A stretch of DNA of 64,000 bases from Candidatus Laterigemmans baculatus (GTDB taxonomy: Bacteria > Planctomycetota > Planctomycetia > Pirellulales > Pirellulaceae): NCBI RefSeq assembly GCF_010367455.1, contig NZ_WRPR01000012.1, positions 48,981 through 112,980 on the forward strand, read 5' to 3'. Under the pieces are notes generated by a model. The model had not been told where the DNA came from. It saw only the letters and a list, made by a program, of their open reading frames with translations, and ran no database searches. A program made the translations under genes and the position numbers. This document shows, piece after piece, positions 47,701 to 54,480 of this stretch (positions within the stretch are counted from its first letter, which is position 1; every line of letters starts with the position of its first letter).

Positions 47701-47859
47701 GCCATCGGCTCGGGATTCACAGGCCCAGCTGCTTCCGCTCAGCCCGGAACGCCGCAACTGACGGAAGGCGAACCGTGCCGCCAATTCCGCGAGCTCCGCG
47801 GGGACTTCCTCTGCGACTGGGTCTGGAGCGCCATCGTTTTGCCGATTCGTCGGTTCCAT
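41761..47859 (-). CDS. Giant hybrid sensor: Ser/Thr kinase-ATPase-TPR-GAF-histidine kinase-receiver
   Basis: A 2,032-residue cytosolic protein. Residues 30-300 are a eukaryotic-type protein kinase: Lys59 in VVLKWW, VLHRDLKATNV (148-157) and VVDIGV with DIG in place of DFG. Residues 320-680 are a predicted ATPase: Walker A ESEAGGGKS (347-355), Walker B VVMLDDCQW (472-480). Residues 690-1250 are TPR-like helical repeats and 1275-1405 a GAF sensor. The histidine kinase follows, with TISHEIRTPMNGILG (His1487) and DTGVGIP and GGTGLGLTIS in the ATPase part. A degenerate receiver (about 1709-1853, VIVLDGD, TKPI), an Ala/Pro linker and a full receiver (Asp1954 in MDLEMPEMDG) end it. The start at MEPTNRQ is chosen because the upstream frame is repeat-like. 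Confidence 0.9.
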   Translation of the reverse strand: MEPTNRQNDGAPDPVAEEVPAELAELAARFAFRQLRRSGLSGSSWACESRADGRPVVLKWWPLQSITRAAASRLESDCAVRGRLGSPTIAPVLEFGRIESGCYAVMPAIAGPSLARRLQDGPLELSEALTTATAIFSALEDLHTAGVLHRDLKATNVILAPGAPNLRPIVVDIGVTRSFSPSLGMHKQALESAYYISPEQAGSLDYDVADASDLYSAGILLFQCLTGRVPYTGVDVGQVLLAHLTGRLPDLCLGADVPRALEEIVHRLLRKDPRDRYQRAEAVLNDLAQVVEAIQRGDALSDIVIGLSDRRCTLTDPALVSRREELEAIETRFEQTRSGAGGLVVLESEAGGGKSRLLAEFDQRARRHGLCVVRGYGATEVAHKPLHLLHSVAESFAAAAASEPEWSKRVGERVGHHRSVLLAALPKLREVLGESAAIASDDRAPSAFAEARTIDALAAWLHAMGDVEQPTVVMLDDCQWADELTCKVLRRWCRSKSDANTIHTTIVIGFRSEEVGAAHLLREIPTDSHFRLSTFAPPEIRRLAESMAGALPEEAIEWITRLADGSPFMASAVLRGLVEAGTLVPGGEGWTIAPHALSDLQSSRHAASFLARRIDLLPEPTARLLSVAAVIGKEFSLEMVAELCEQPLEEAVASMDEVRRRRLVWARPDGNHFLFVHDLIRASLLDRMAAADRARLHGRAGDFLEQHFPEREAEIAYCYDAAGEVRRALPFAVQAAEKARAQYSLEAAEALYEIAIKGLLTVPREERRRIVEGMADVLTLRGRYDSAERLLTRAAQLADGKSAKAEVLKKLAELDFKRGDMEAATVGFENALRMLGCSVPKTHLGWAIFAAWQCGVQTLHTLLPRIFVHRLRRLPTKEERLELQLLSHLAHGGWYSRSKRFCLGAHLRGFNLAERYLPTAELATAYAEHAPVTGMLALYDRGYKYAAKSFAIRQGLNDQWGQGQSLHYHGIVLYASSRYRECIEKCREAITLLQRTGDFWQIHIARYQIAASFYHLGEYGEAVREAQKNYQSGIELGDSLASGIILDVWARADTEPLPPGLLEREIGREHQDAQRAVQLLIASGVTALQREDVEGAVAAFGEAVRTAEQAGINNAYTQPPLTWLATALRVQLEQLSPYQIRHRKRLLRRARKVAWGAVFWSRTCKNDLPQALREYARIVAMQGRFRHARRLLNRSLAVARAQQAKRQIAETLRVRGTIGSSVGWDSAEEDLQEAHGILAALDRSDDEDRDRRAGSVGEASLSMLDQFDAVLDSGRKIASALEASIIHREAQAAALRLLRGEQCVLVSLDEEQVAEEATAVAPPLLTFEHPLVQYAVGLQRTVAFTQPMLERLHVGSEFLEAQSVLCAPIQVRGRTVACLYVEHRQIREFFGPHEERLADFISTISGAALENAENFAQLSKLNATLEERVAERTAAAETRARELAASNLDLIRIAGELRSTEEQLRQAMHAAESANRAKSAFLATISHEIRTPMNGILGMTDLALRSDPSAQHRKYLGVVKQSGDALLSLLNDILDLSKIEAGRVELEHIPVELHRVVGDAVRLLAVSAARKGVELICDLAPEVPQRVWGDPTRLRQVIMNLMGNALKFTEHGFVCVRVALSQDSASEPRYQISIQDTGVGIPAEKQTTIFESFGQSDSSTTRRYGGTGLGLTISAELVELMGGKITVESEVGTGSTFSFSLPLEAIQDASEELSAPIGRRLEGYRVLLCGHSELASQIYLASLRNDGAEAAVAQSPRQMVAFLTEGLQRNEGDAPADGSSLRTGQTVIVLDGDRSNALTKCVLEVLAVDQRFEAIPVVALVSIDRVTAPALRLTLADDRLITKPIVGDELTEVVRRVASEPRSLPPAASPAASPAARLAASPAADAPVAVPDSLAASPPPSASWRILVADDGPINQEVAVGLLEMLGHRCATADSGSEAVRAAQSGTFDAILMDLEMPEMDGLEATRQIRQWESEHGRRTPIIAVTAHALNGYEKQCYEAGMDGYLSKPFDANQMLRVLAEIIQSELSTPSS
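42212..42259. repeat. 12-bp tandem repeat inside the giant kinase gene
   Basis: Four copies of GCGGGGCTGGCG (one diverged) at 42212, 42224, 42236 and 42248. They encode the Ala/Ser/Pro-rich linker between the degenerate and the intact receiver domains, so copy changes alter only linker length. Confidence 0.75.
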
Positions 47860-48325
47860 CGCCTTCTTCCATTTCCTCCTTGCATGCCGCTCCAGCATGG
47901 CGCGGCTCGCTCCGCAGCCAGCGGCTCGCCCCGCAGCCATCATCGGCCCCGCCTCCATCATCGGACCCGCCTCCAGCATCGGACCCGCAGTGATCGGCCG
48001 GCTCACTTTGCGCCACTCTTTCCGATTACACAGCCGGAACAATCCGCAACGCTCGCCAAATGCGCAAAGCCGCGTCCAGCTTGACGCTCCTTTGGGGGTG
48101 TTAGGTTTTGCCACAAGTATGAGTTGTAGGAGAATTTTACTCCTTGTATTGTGGATACCCGCAAGATGATTTGACATCATTGAAACACATATGAGACTGC
48201 GTCCAGTTATGACGGTGGTAGGTCACTTGCTTGCTGTAGCAGCGATGCGGGTCGGCAGACATTTGGGCCGTCTGGGAACTCATCCTTAGCTGGGGCTTCT
48301 ACCTCAGCCTTCTCGGGGAAATCTG
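47860..48325. promoter_or_regulatory. Divergent control region between giant kinase and methyltransferase genes
   Basis: 466 bases shared by two divergent genes. The kinase-proximal third (about 47905-48000) has degenerate 18-base repeats (CCCGCCTCCATCATCGGA). The middle part (48105-48240) is clearly more AT-rich than its surroundings. It contains the inverted repeat ATGAT-TTGAC-ATCAT (48166-48180), with TTGACA inside it, and the small palindrome AGGAGAATTTTACTCCT. These could be an operator and promoter, but spacing to a -10 box is not convincing. Confidence 0.35.
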
Positions 48326-49447
48326 ATGGACGCTACTCTGACGAAAGACTCGTCTTTGAACGTGAAGAACCGCTTGCAGGAGTTCTTCCAAAAGGATGTC
48401 GAGGAATTGAAGGCGAATCTCGAAGCGCTCCGCAATGAGATCGACCCGCAGGAAGAGCCGCTGAACGCCGGGCATTTGCAGCGGATCGGCGAACTGCTGC
48501 TCAAGTCATGCGACGACTGCCGCCGCGTGGAAGAGGATCTCGCCGGGCAGATGGATTCGATCACCCCGGTTCAGGAAGCGTTTCGCAAGGAGATGGCTCC
48601 CTGGTTTTCCCAAAGCTGGATTGCCAACCGAGCCCAGACGAAGCCGACCGGCTTTCCGGGCGACTGCATGATGTTGGCGACGATCTATGACGAGCATGTG
48701 CCGACCCGCGGACTTGGCGGCTATCTCGACGCATGCCTGCTGACGCTTCCGCTGGGCATTGCCGTCAAGGAGCGAATGAAGACCGCTCAGGCGTTCTTGA
48801 CGCAGGAGATTTCATGGCGGGAGGGCGACGTTCGCATTTTGGATATCGCTTCGGGTCCTTGCCGTGAATTTCTCGGTTGGACCGACCGGGCTGAAGAGAG
48901 TCGAATCCTGCTGACTTGTCTGGACACCGACCAAGAAGCGTTGGGTTACGTTCGCGAAAACGTGGTTCCGACTGCGTCGGGAATTGAGCAGTTCCGGCTG
49001 GAACGTTACAACGCGCTCCGCACCAAGTCGGCTCAGGCAACGGAGCGGAATTTTGGCCGCTTCGATGTGCTCTACAGCGTGGGGCTGGCGGACTACATTC
49101 CCGACGAGCCGTTGATCGCGATGCTCCAGGGCTGGCGTGAGAGCGTCGACGAGGGTGGGATCGTCTACGTCGCCTTCAAGGACTGCCGTCGCTACGACAA
49201 GACGCCCTACCAGTGGCATCTGGATTGGCACTTCCTGCAACGGACCGAGGAGGACTGCCGACGACTGCTGGCGGCGGCAGGCTTCGATTCCGCGACGATC
49301 GAAATGGAGCGTGATGCCTCGGACATCATCATCCATTTCTTCTGCCCGATCGGAAAACCTGCCTTCACTCGTGTCGACGCTGCCGAGCCGGCCGTTCGCG
49401 CGCCGCGACTCCGCCGCACCAGCGTTACCGGCACGCCGACGCTGTAG
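48326..49447 (+). CDS. PhcB-like SAM-dependent methyltransferase
   Basis: A 373-residue protein. A helical N-terminal domain (1-165) contains NRAQTKPTGFPGDCMMLATI and GIAVKERMKTAQAFLTQEI. As I recall, this 'KPxGYxGDxxMM..IY' pattern marks proteins annotated as 3-hydroxypalmitic acid methyl ester biosynthesis (PhcB) and relatives. The Rossmann domain starts VRILDIASGPCREF (motif I, 169-182), with CLDTDQEAL as the acidic motif and FDVLYSVGLADYIPD as motif IV. It would methylate an acid, perhaps a fatty acid, using SAM. The gene is divergent from the giant sensor kinase, as signal synthases often are. Another small-molecule methyltransferase is the alternative. Confidence 0.7.
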   Translation: MDATLTKDSSLNVKNRLQEFFQKDVEELKANLEALRNEIDPQEEPLNAGHLQRIGELLLKSCDDCRRVEEDLAGQMDSITPVQEAFRKEMAPWFSQSWIANRAQTKPTGFPGDCMMLATIYDEHVPTRGLGGYLDACLLTLPLGIAVKERMKTAQAFLTQEISWREGDVRILDIASGPCREFLGWTDRAEESRILLTCLDTDQEALGYVRENVVPTASGIEQFRLERYNALRTKSAQATERNFGRFDVLYSVGLADYIPDEPLIAMLQGWRESVDEGGIVYVAFKDCRRYDKTPYQWHLDWHFLQRTEEDCRRLLAAAGFDSATIEMERDASDIIIHFFCPIGKPAFTRVDAAEPAVRAPRLRRTSVTGTPTL

Positions 49448-49464
49448 GTTTCGGAAGTCAAATT

Positions 49465-49670
49465 TCACCCTCCCCCTGGGCATTGGTTTCTACCCAAGTC
49501 CAAGGGCTAGGAAGGGCACAGCCAACACCCTCCCCCTGGGAGGGTCGCGAGGAACGAGCGGGGAGGGTTTCCGCAACGATGAGTTACATTTAGGACGCAA
49601 TCGTTGAGGATGGTTCTCCCTCCCCTCGCTGACGCTCGACCCTCCCGCGGGGGAGGGTCGATGGTGGGTC
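49465..49670. repeat. CACCCTCCC-family repeat block after the methyltransferase gene
   Basis: Three palindromic pieces: CACCCTCCCCCTGGG at 49466 and 49529, the latter joined to GAGGGTCGCGAGGAACGAGC and GGGGAGGG, then a third, CGACCCTCCCGCGGGGGAGG + GTCG, near 49638. They separate convergent genes and may stop transcription from both sides. Confidence 0.65.
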
Positions 49671-49701
49671 GTGCGACTTACGTCGAGACCAATGCGACGG
49701 T

Positions 49702-50589
49702 TCACTCGCTCCAGTGCTGGGCGATCTTGCGACGCAGGAAGGCGACGCTTCGCTGCAGTTGTTCGAAGCCATCGACTCCGTCTTCGATACTGATCCAGCC
49801 GTCGAAGGAAGCGCTGCGGAGTTCCGTAAAAATCGCGTCGTAGTCGTTCAGTCCGCGGCCGATTTCGCCATGTGCCATGCGCGCGGCATAGCCCTGCGAG
49901 CCGACCTCTTCGCGACGCAGATCTTCGAGCGTCCCCGACGTTAGGTACCGGTCCGAGGCGTGCATCGTGACGACTCGGTGTTTCACTTTTCGTAGCAGTT
50001 CGAGTGGATCTTCTCCCGCGATGAGAGTGTTCGACGGATCGTAATTCACCCCAAAATGGGGCGACTGAATCCGTTCGACCAGATCGCAGAACACATCGAT
50101 GTGCTGAGCGAATTCTGGGTAGCTCCAGTAGTTGTCCTTGTAATGATTTTCGAGGATCAACGTCACGCCGTGTGATTCGGCGTGCGGGAGGCAGGCTTCG
50201 ATGCACTCGGCCGCGTAGGCGATTCCCTCGGCGCGTTGGACTTCGGGACGACGTTGGCCCGACAGGACGCGGCAGTAGTTTCCGCCGAGTGCGGCGGTCA
50301 TTTCGATCCACTGTTTCTCCCGCTCGATTTGCTCGCGGCGGAACGCAGGATCCGGGTGAGTGAAATCGGGAGAGCAGCAGAGCATCGGCATTGCCATCCC
50401 GCGGCTTTCAACACTGTGGCGATAGTGAGACCAGCGACGTTCGTCGCCGAGGTCGAGAATTCCGCAGTAGAATTCGAGCCCCTCGACATTCAGACCCGCT
50501 GCCAGATCGATCCACTCGTCGAGTGACATTGAACCATCGACGCACAGCGCGTCCATGTAAGCCTTGGGAAAGACTGCGAGCTGGGGCAT
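49702..50589 (-). CDS. Sugar phosphate isomerase/epimerase (xylose-isomerase-like TIM barrel)
   Basis: A 295-residue member of the AP-endonuclease-2/xylose isomerase-like superfamily. Metal-site strands are VEGLEFYCG, PMLCCSPDFTHPD, TLILENHYKDNYW with the Glu ligand, FGVNYDPSNTLIAG with the Asp ligand, VVTMHASDRY with the His ligand, and WISIEDGVDG. The sugar is unknown. It is the last of four closely spaced genes (RluA, HUMPS-type decarboxylase, alcohol dehydrogenase, this one), with 28 bases to the previous gene. A role in sugar-acid or inositol-type catabolism is plausible from that company. Confidence 0.85.
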   Translation of the reverse strand: MPQLAVFPKAYMDALCVDGSMSLDEWIDLAAGLNVEGLEFYCGILDLGDERRWSHYRHSVESRGMAMPMLCCSPDFTHPDPAFRREQIEREKQWIEMTAALGGNYCRVLSGQRRPEVQRAEGIAYAAECIEACLPHAESHGVTLILENHYKDNYWSYPEFAQHIDVFCDLVERIQSPHFGVNYDPSNTLIAGEDPLELLRKVKHRVVTMHASDRYLTSGTLEDLRREEVGSQGYAARMAHGEIGRGLNDYDAIFTELRSASFDGWISIEDGVDGFEQLQRSVAFLRRKIAQHWSE

Positions 50590-50617
50590 GTTGCATCACC
50601 TGCGGAATCGACGCTTG

Positions 50618-51652
50618 TTAGGAATTCCGGTGGGGTTGGATGACCGCTTTGACGATCTGGCCGGAGGACATCGCTTCGAAAGCATCCTGCCACTGCTCGA
50701 TGGGCCAGGTGCCGCCGACGATCGGGCGGACGTCCAGATCGCCGGTCGCCAGGAGCTGGATCACCGATTCCCAGATCGGCCAGTTGTGACTGAAGCTGCC
50801 GCGGAGCGTGAGCCCTTTCTGCACCAGCGGATCGAGTGAGAAATCGAGCGGTTGCGGGCCCCATCCCACTTTGCTGATCCAGCCGCCGGGGCGAACTGCC
50901 GCGATCGCAGTTTTCAAAGCGGCTGACGCTCCCGCCGCGTCGATCGCCCCGTCGACTCCCAAGCCGTCGCCAGCTCGGGCCCATTCGGTCGGGTCGCCGA
51001 CGATATCCTCGCATCCGTACTGGCGGACGATTCTGAGGCGTTCGGCGTCGCGCGGCAGGCCACAGACCGCCACCCGCGCGCCCTGCAGGCGCGCGACCGC
51101 AGCGCACAGAATTCCGATCGTACCCGCACCGATGACCAGCACCCGGTTGCCCGGGCGGATCTCGCCGTGGTGGACGACCGCGTTGTAGGCGACGCAGCAC
51201 GGTTCGGTGAGGGCGGCGATCTCGAGCGGAAGGGTCTCAGGCACTTGGTGCAGGCAACGGGCCGGAACGCGAACGAATCGCGTCATGGCGCCATCGACTC
51301 CGTAGCCAAAGCCCTTTCGCGAAGGGTCGAGGTTGTAGAGCCCTTGGCGGCTGAGCGGCGAGTCCGCATCGATGACGGCGGCCGTCTCACTGACGACGCG
51401 GTCGCCGAGTTGGAATTGGGTCACCTGAGCGCCGCGATTCGCGATGGTCCCGGCGAATTCGTGCCCGAGCACGACGGGATAATTCACCGGCCAACTGTGG
51501 TGCGCCGTCCACTGGTGAAGATCCGAGCCGCAGACACCCACCGCCGCGACTTCGAGCAGCACCTCGTCGTCGCCGATCTCGGGCGTCGGGAGTTCGCGAA
51601 TTTCGACGGCCCCAGCTTGATTGGCATAATTTACGACCGCTGGCATCTTCAT
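50618..51652 (-). CDS. Zinc-type alcohol/polyol dehydrogenase lacking the structural zinc cysteines
   Basis: A 344-residue medium-chain dehydrogenase. Catalytic zinc ligands are in GVCGSDLHQW and VVLGHEFAG, and the NAD fold is VLVIGAGTIGILCAAVARL. Where relatives have four structural-zinc cysteines before RKGFGYGVDG, this one reads SPLSRQGLYNLDPSRKGFG with none, so the structural zinc site is lost. It is probably a sorbitol, threonine or galactitol dehydrogenase relative. The start ATG overlaps the stop of the upstream HUMPS gene as ATGA, so they are translationally coupled. Confidence 0.9.
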   Translation of the reverse strand: MKMPAVVNYANQAGAVEIRELPTPEIGDDEVLLEVAAVGVCGSDLHQWTAHHSWPVNYPVVLGHEFAGTIANRGAQVTQFQLGDRVVSETAAVIDADSPLSRQGLYNLDPSRKGFGYGVDGAMTRFVRVPARCLHQVPETLPLEIAALTEPCCVAYNAVVHHGEIRPGNRVLVIGAGTIGILCAAVARLQGARVAVCGLPRDAERLRIVRQYGCEDIVGDPTEWARAGDGLGVDGAIDAAGASAALKTAIAAVRPGGWISKVGWGPQPLDFSLDPLVQKGLTLRGSFSHNWPIWESVIQLLATGDLDVRPIVGGTWPIEQWQDAFEAMSSGQIVKAVIQPHRNS

Positions 51653-52359
51653 GCTGTTTTTCCTGTCGGATCGAGATGGTAAGCATGAACGCTCTGGCAA
51701 ATTTTTCGCAGAGCGCCTTCGACGTCGCCTTGAGCGGTTTGGAATTTTTCGGAGTCGATAGTCAGTGGGGCTCCGAGGACGACCAATTCGGCTCCATAGC
51801 GGGGCGTCTCGATCGCCTGTTCGATCGAGAGACCACCGACGGCCTGAACGGGGACCGGGACGGCCTGGACGACTTCTCGCAACTGGTCGAGCGGGCTGGG
51901 GGGCTTTTTGCCTGCCGCAGCGATCCCGCGTCGCTCGTCGTAGCCGATGTGATGGACGATGTAGTCGCAGCCGAGATCGGCCAGCCGCCGCGCCCCGGCA
52001 ACCATATCGGCACAGGCGAGATTGTCTCCCATCACCTTGAGGCCGAGGTCGCGGCCCGCCTTGACGACGCATTTGATCGTCTCGTCGTGTGCCGCCGCCA
52101 TCACGACCACGTGTGTTGCGCCCGCTTTTCCCATCAGTTCCGCTTCGAGCCAACCGCCGTCCATGGTCTTCAAATCGGCGACGATCGGAGTCTTGGGAAA
52201 TCGCTCGCGCAGGGCTCGGACGCCATGCATCCCCTCGGCGATGATTAGCGGAGTTCCCGCCTCGAGCCAGTCGACGCCGGCCGAGAGAGCCATTTCGGCG
52301 GTCGCCAACGCTTCTTCAATCTCGGTGATATCCAACGAAATCTGGACGATCGGCTTCAT
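51649..52359 (-). CDS. HUMPS/OMPDC-family decarboxylase or aldolase (hexulose-phosphate synthase-like)
   Basis: A 236-residue TIM-barrel protein of the orotidine-5'-phosphate decarboxylase superfamily. IVADLKTMDGGWLEAELM carries the DxKxxD active-site motif, preceded by WLEAGTPLIIAEG and followed by ATHVVVMAA and VQAVGGLS (phosphate-binding loop). Members are 3-hexulose-6-phosphate synthase, keto-gulonate-phosphate decarboxylase and ribulose-phosphate enzymes. With a polyol dehydrogenase and an isomerase downstream, sugar-acid breakdown is more likely than formaldehyde fixation, but this is inference. It overlaps both neighbours by four bases (ATGA). Confidence 0.83.
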   Translation of the reverse strand: MKPIVQISLDITEIEEALATAEMALSAGVDWLEAGTPLIIAEGMHGVRALRERFPKTPIVADLKTMDGGWLEAELMGKAGATHVVVMAAAHDETIKCVVKAGRDLGLKVMGDNLACADMVAGARRLADLGCDYIVHHIGYDERRGIAAAGKKPPSPLDQLREVVQAVPVPVQAVGGLSIEQAIETPRYGAELVVLGAPLTIDSEKFQTAQGDVEGALRKICQSVHAYHLDPTGKTA

Positions 52360-53351
52360 CGAGCGTTCCTCGGCTTCTTCTTTTTTTGAGGTGGTGGGGC
52401 GGCCGGTTGGGGAAGTTCGGGAGCATCCTTGAGGGGGCGGCCGTTGATGAACTTTTGCAGCGGTTGGGGCAACTCGGACCGGAACAGCATCGCTTTGCCG
52501 GTGACCGGGTGCGTCAGTCCGAGCGTCACGGCGTGCAGCGCGAGCCGTTTTTGAACCCACCGTGGATGGACCGCTTGGCCACTCCCGTATCGTGGATCGC
52601 CGAGAACCGGATGGCCAGCGTCGGCGAAGTGGACGCGAATTTGGTTTCGCCGTCCCGTCTCCAGCCGCACTTCCACGACCGTCGCTCCGTCGAGCCCTTT
52701 GAGCACGCGGTAATGCGTGATCGCGAGCTGTCCCTTGCTTTGGTCGAACGTCGAGAAGCGATCGAGGTTGTTGCCCGTCTCGAGGTAGGACTGGAACGTG
52801 CCTTCGCTGGATTGCATCTCACCAGCGACGATCGCGACGTAGCTTCGTTCGGGTTTGCGTTGTTTGAACTGGTCCTGGAGCTGAGTCACGATCTGTGGCG
52901 ATTTGCCGAACACCAACAGTCCGCTGACGCCGCGGTCCAGACGGTGGACGACGCCCGGTTCTCGTTTTTTCCGAGCGTGGCTGAGATAGACTCCGACGCG
53001 ATCGAAGAGCGTGTTTTCCTCGCCCCGTTCGGTCGCCACCGTCAGCACGTTGGGAGCTTTGTTGACCACGATCAAATGGTCGTCTTCGAACACGATCGAG
53101 AACGCTCGATCGACCCAAGCTTTCGGCTTTTCCCGGTAACCGCGATTGGGGTCGTAGCGGACGACGACTTGGTCGCCTGCTTCCACGGCCGTCCCAGGAT
53201 CTTCACACCGCAGATCATTGAGCGTCACGCAGTGGTGATCAAATAGCCCCCGCACCTGACTGCGGGAGAGCTCGGTGAGCGTGCGGACGACCAGGTCGAT
53301 TCGACCGGCTTGTTCGGCGGTGACGGCGGCCGATTTTGTGATGATAGGCAT
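52356..53351 (-). CDS. RluA-family pseudouridine synthase
   Basis: A 331-residue RNA-modifying enzyme. An S4-type RNA-binding domain spans about residues 10-70 (IDLVVRTLTELSRSQVRGLF). The catalytic domain has VVHRLDRGVSGLLVFGK with catalytic Asp139, then TGRRNQIRVHFADAGHPVLGD and RLALHA. It turns uridine into pseudouridine in rRNA or tRNA; the exact site (RluC/RluD-like) cannot be set. The C-terminus is a Lys/Pro tail. It heads a four-gene overlapping operon otherwise devoted to sugar metabolism, an odd pairing. The start is MPIITKS; the 68-codon extension is not supported. Confidence 0.92.
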   Translation of the reverse strand: MPIITKSAAVTAEQAGRIDLVVRTLTELSRSQVRGLFDHHCVTLNDLRCEDPGTAVEAGDQVVVRYDPNRGYREKPKAWVDRAFSIVFEDDHLIVVNKAPNVLTVATERGEENTLFDRVGVYLSHARKKREPGVVHRLDRGVSGLLVFGKSPQIVTQLQDQFKQRKPERSYVAIVAGEMQSSEGTFQSYLETGNNLDRFSTFDQSKGQLAITHYRVLKGLDGATVVEVRLETGRRNQIRVHFADAGHPVLGDPRYGSGQAVHPRWVQKRLALHAVTLGLTHPVTGKAMLFRSELPQPLQKFINGRPLKDAPELPQPAAPPPQKKKKPRNAR

Positions 53352-53400
53352 GCTCAGATCATAGGCCCGGCCAGCGCCACCGCGAAAGCAGGGAAGGGGC

Positions 53401-54288
53401 TCAGCTCTGGAGCAATTCAGCGATCGTCGAACGGAGGCGTTCGGTGCCGCCGAAGCGGACGCCAAGGTCGCGAATCCGTTTGGTCTCGATTTGGTTTTTG
53501 GGCGAGCTCGCTTCTCCGAGAATGGTGGCCCGGCTGCCGGAGAGTTCTTTGGCAATCTCCGCGACCTCGAAGCGACTGATGTAGCGGTCGTAGCAGGCGT
53601 AGCTGTTGCCCTCGACGCCGGAGGCGGTCAGCAGGGTCGTAATCGCGGCGGCCACATCGGCGACGTGGACTTCCTTGCCGCCACCGCGGCACTCGACCGA
53701 TTCGCCTGCGGCAACACGGCGGACGAGATCCCACCATTTGCTCTGCTCCGGCGGTGTCGCAACGCCGTAGATACCGGTCGGGCGGATGGCGCAGATCGAG
53801 AGCCCATGGCCGAAGGCGAAGCTGCTGACGAATGCTTCGAGAGCCGCTTTGTGGGCACCGTAATGGCTGTGCGGCCACAGCGGATGCGTTTCATCGAGCG
53901 GGCGATCGTTCAGGATTCGATCGTGCACGGCGCAGGTGCTGACAAAGACGACCCGTCCGACTCCCGCGGTGCGGGCTGCTTCGAACAGCTGCAGCGAACC
54001 GATCACGTTCCGCTCGGCAAACTCGACGACGTCTCCTTCGCCTCCTTGAAAGCCGCCAGCCGGATGCCAGAGTGCCGCGTGGACCAGGGCGTCGCTGCCG
54101 GCGACCAATCGCTCGGCCGCCCGAGAATCGCCCAACTCTGCTTCGATCCACTCGATGCCGTTCGCGGGAAAGTCGGAACGGTCCGAGCCGTCGCGGTAGG
54201 AACAGCGGAGTGAGTGGCCGGCGGCGAGCAGCGAATCGACGACATAGCGACCCAAAAATCCGGTGGCTCCGGTGAGGCTGATTTGCAT
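53401..54288 (-). CDS. NAD-dependent epimerase/dehydratase (extended SDR)
   Basis: A 295-residue extended short-chain dehydrogenase. MQISLTGATGFLGRYVVDSLL is the NAD(P)-binding glycine motif. VFVSTCAVHD carries the catalytic Ser/Thr strand, SHYGAHKAALE the YxxxK pair, and AIRPTGIYG the substrate loop. It is likely a nucleotide-sugar epimerase/reductase or dihydroflavonol-reductase-like enzyme. It is upstream of, and in the same direction as, the RluA operon (49-base gap), so it may be the first gene of that unit. The start is the ATG directly before the glycine motif. Confidence 0.88.
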   Translation of the reverse strand: MQISLTGATGFLGRYVVDSLLAAGHSLRCSYRDGSDRSDFPANGIEWIEAELGDSRAAERLVAGSDALVHAALWHPAGGFQGGEGDVVEFAERNVIGSLQLFEAARTAGVGRVVFVSTCAVHDRILNDRPLDETHPLWPHSHYGAHKAALEAFVSSFAFGHGLSICAIRPTGIYGVATPPEQSKWWDLVRRVAAGESVECRGGGKEVHVADVAAAITTLLTASGVEGNSYACYDRYISRFEVAEIAKELSGSRATILGEASSPKNQIETKRIRDLGVRFGGTERLRSTIAELLQS

Positions 54289-54480
54289 GGCAGGGAACTC
54301 GGGCTGGAAGGAACAGATGCGTGGGAACCCGAGTTTAAGCCCCTTTACCCGCGATGCGAGGGTGGGCGACCTTGTCCAGGTCGGGCCCTGACCTAGAATG
54401 CGCCCCGCACCTCCCTCCTTCCTCAGCGAATTCCGATGGCCAGTCCACCGTAGCCCGCCGTTCTCCTTTTGCCCGCCACT

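Noticed and set aside
48171..48200. A sigma-70 promoter with TTGACA as -35 box
   Set aside because: No good -10 hexamer lies 16-18 bases downstream; kept only as part of a low-confidence control region.
51649..52359. Formaldehyde-fixing hexulose-6-phosphate synthase as a firm call
   Set aside because: The DxKxxD motif is shared by several decarboxylases, no hexulose-phosphate isomerase gene is adjacent, and the neighbours suggest sugar-acid metabolism.
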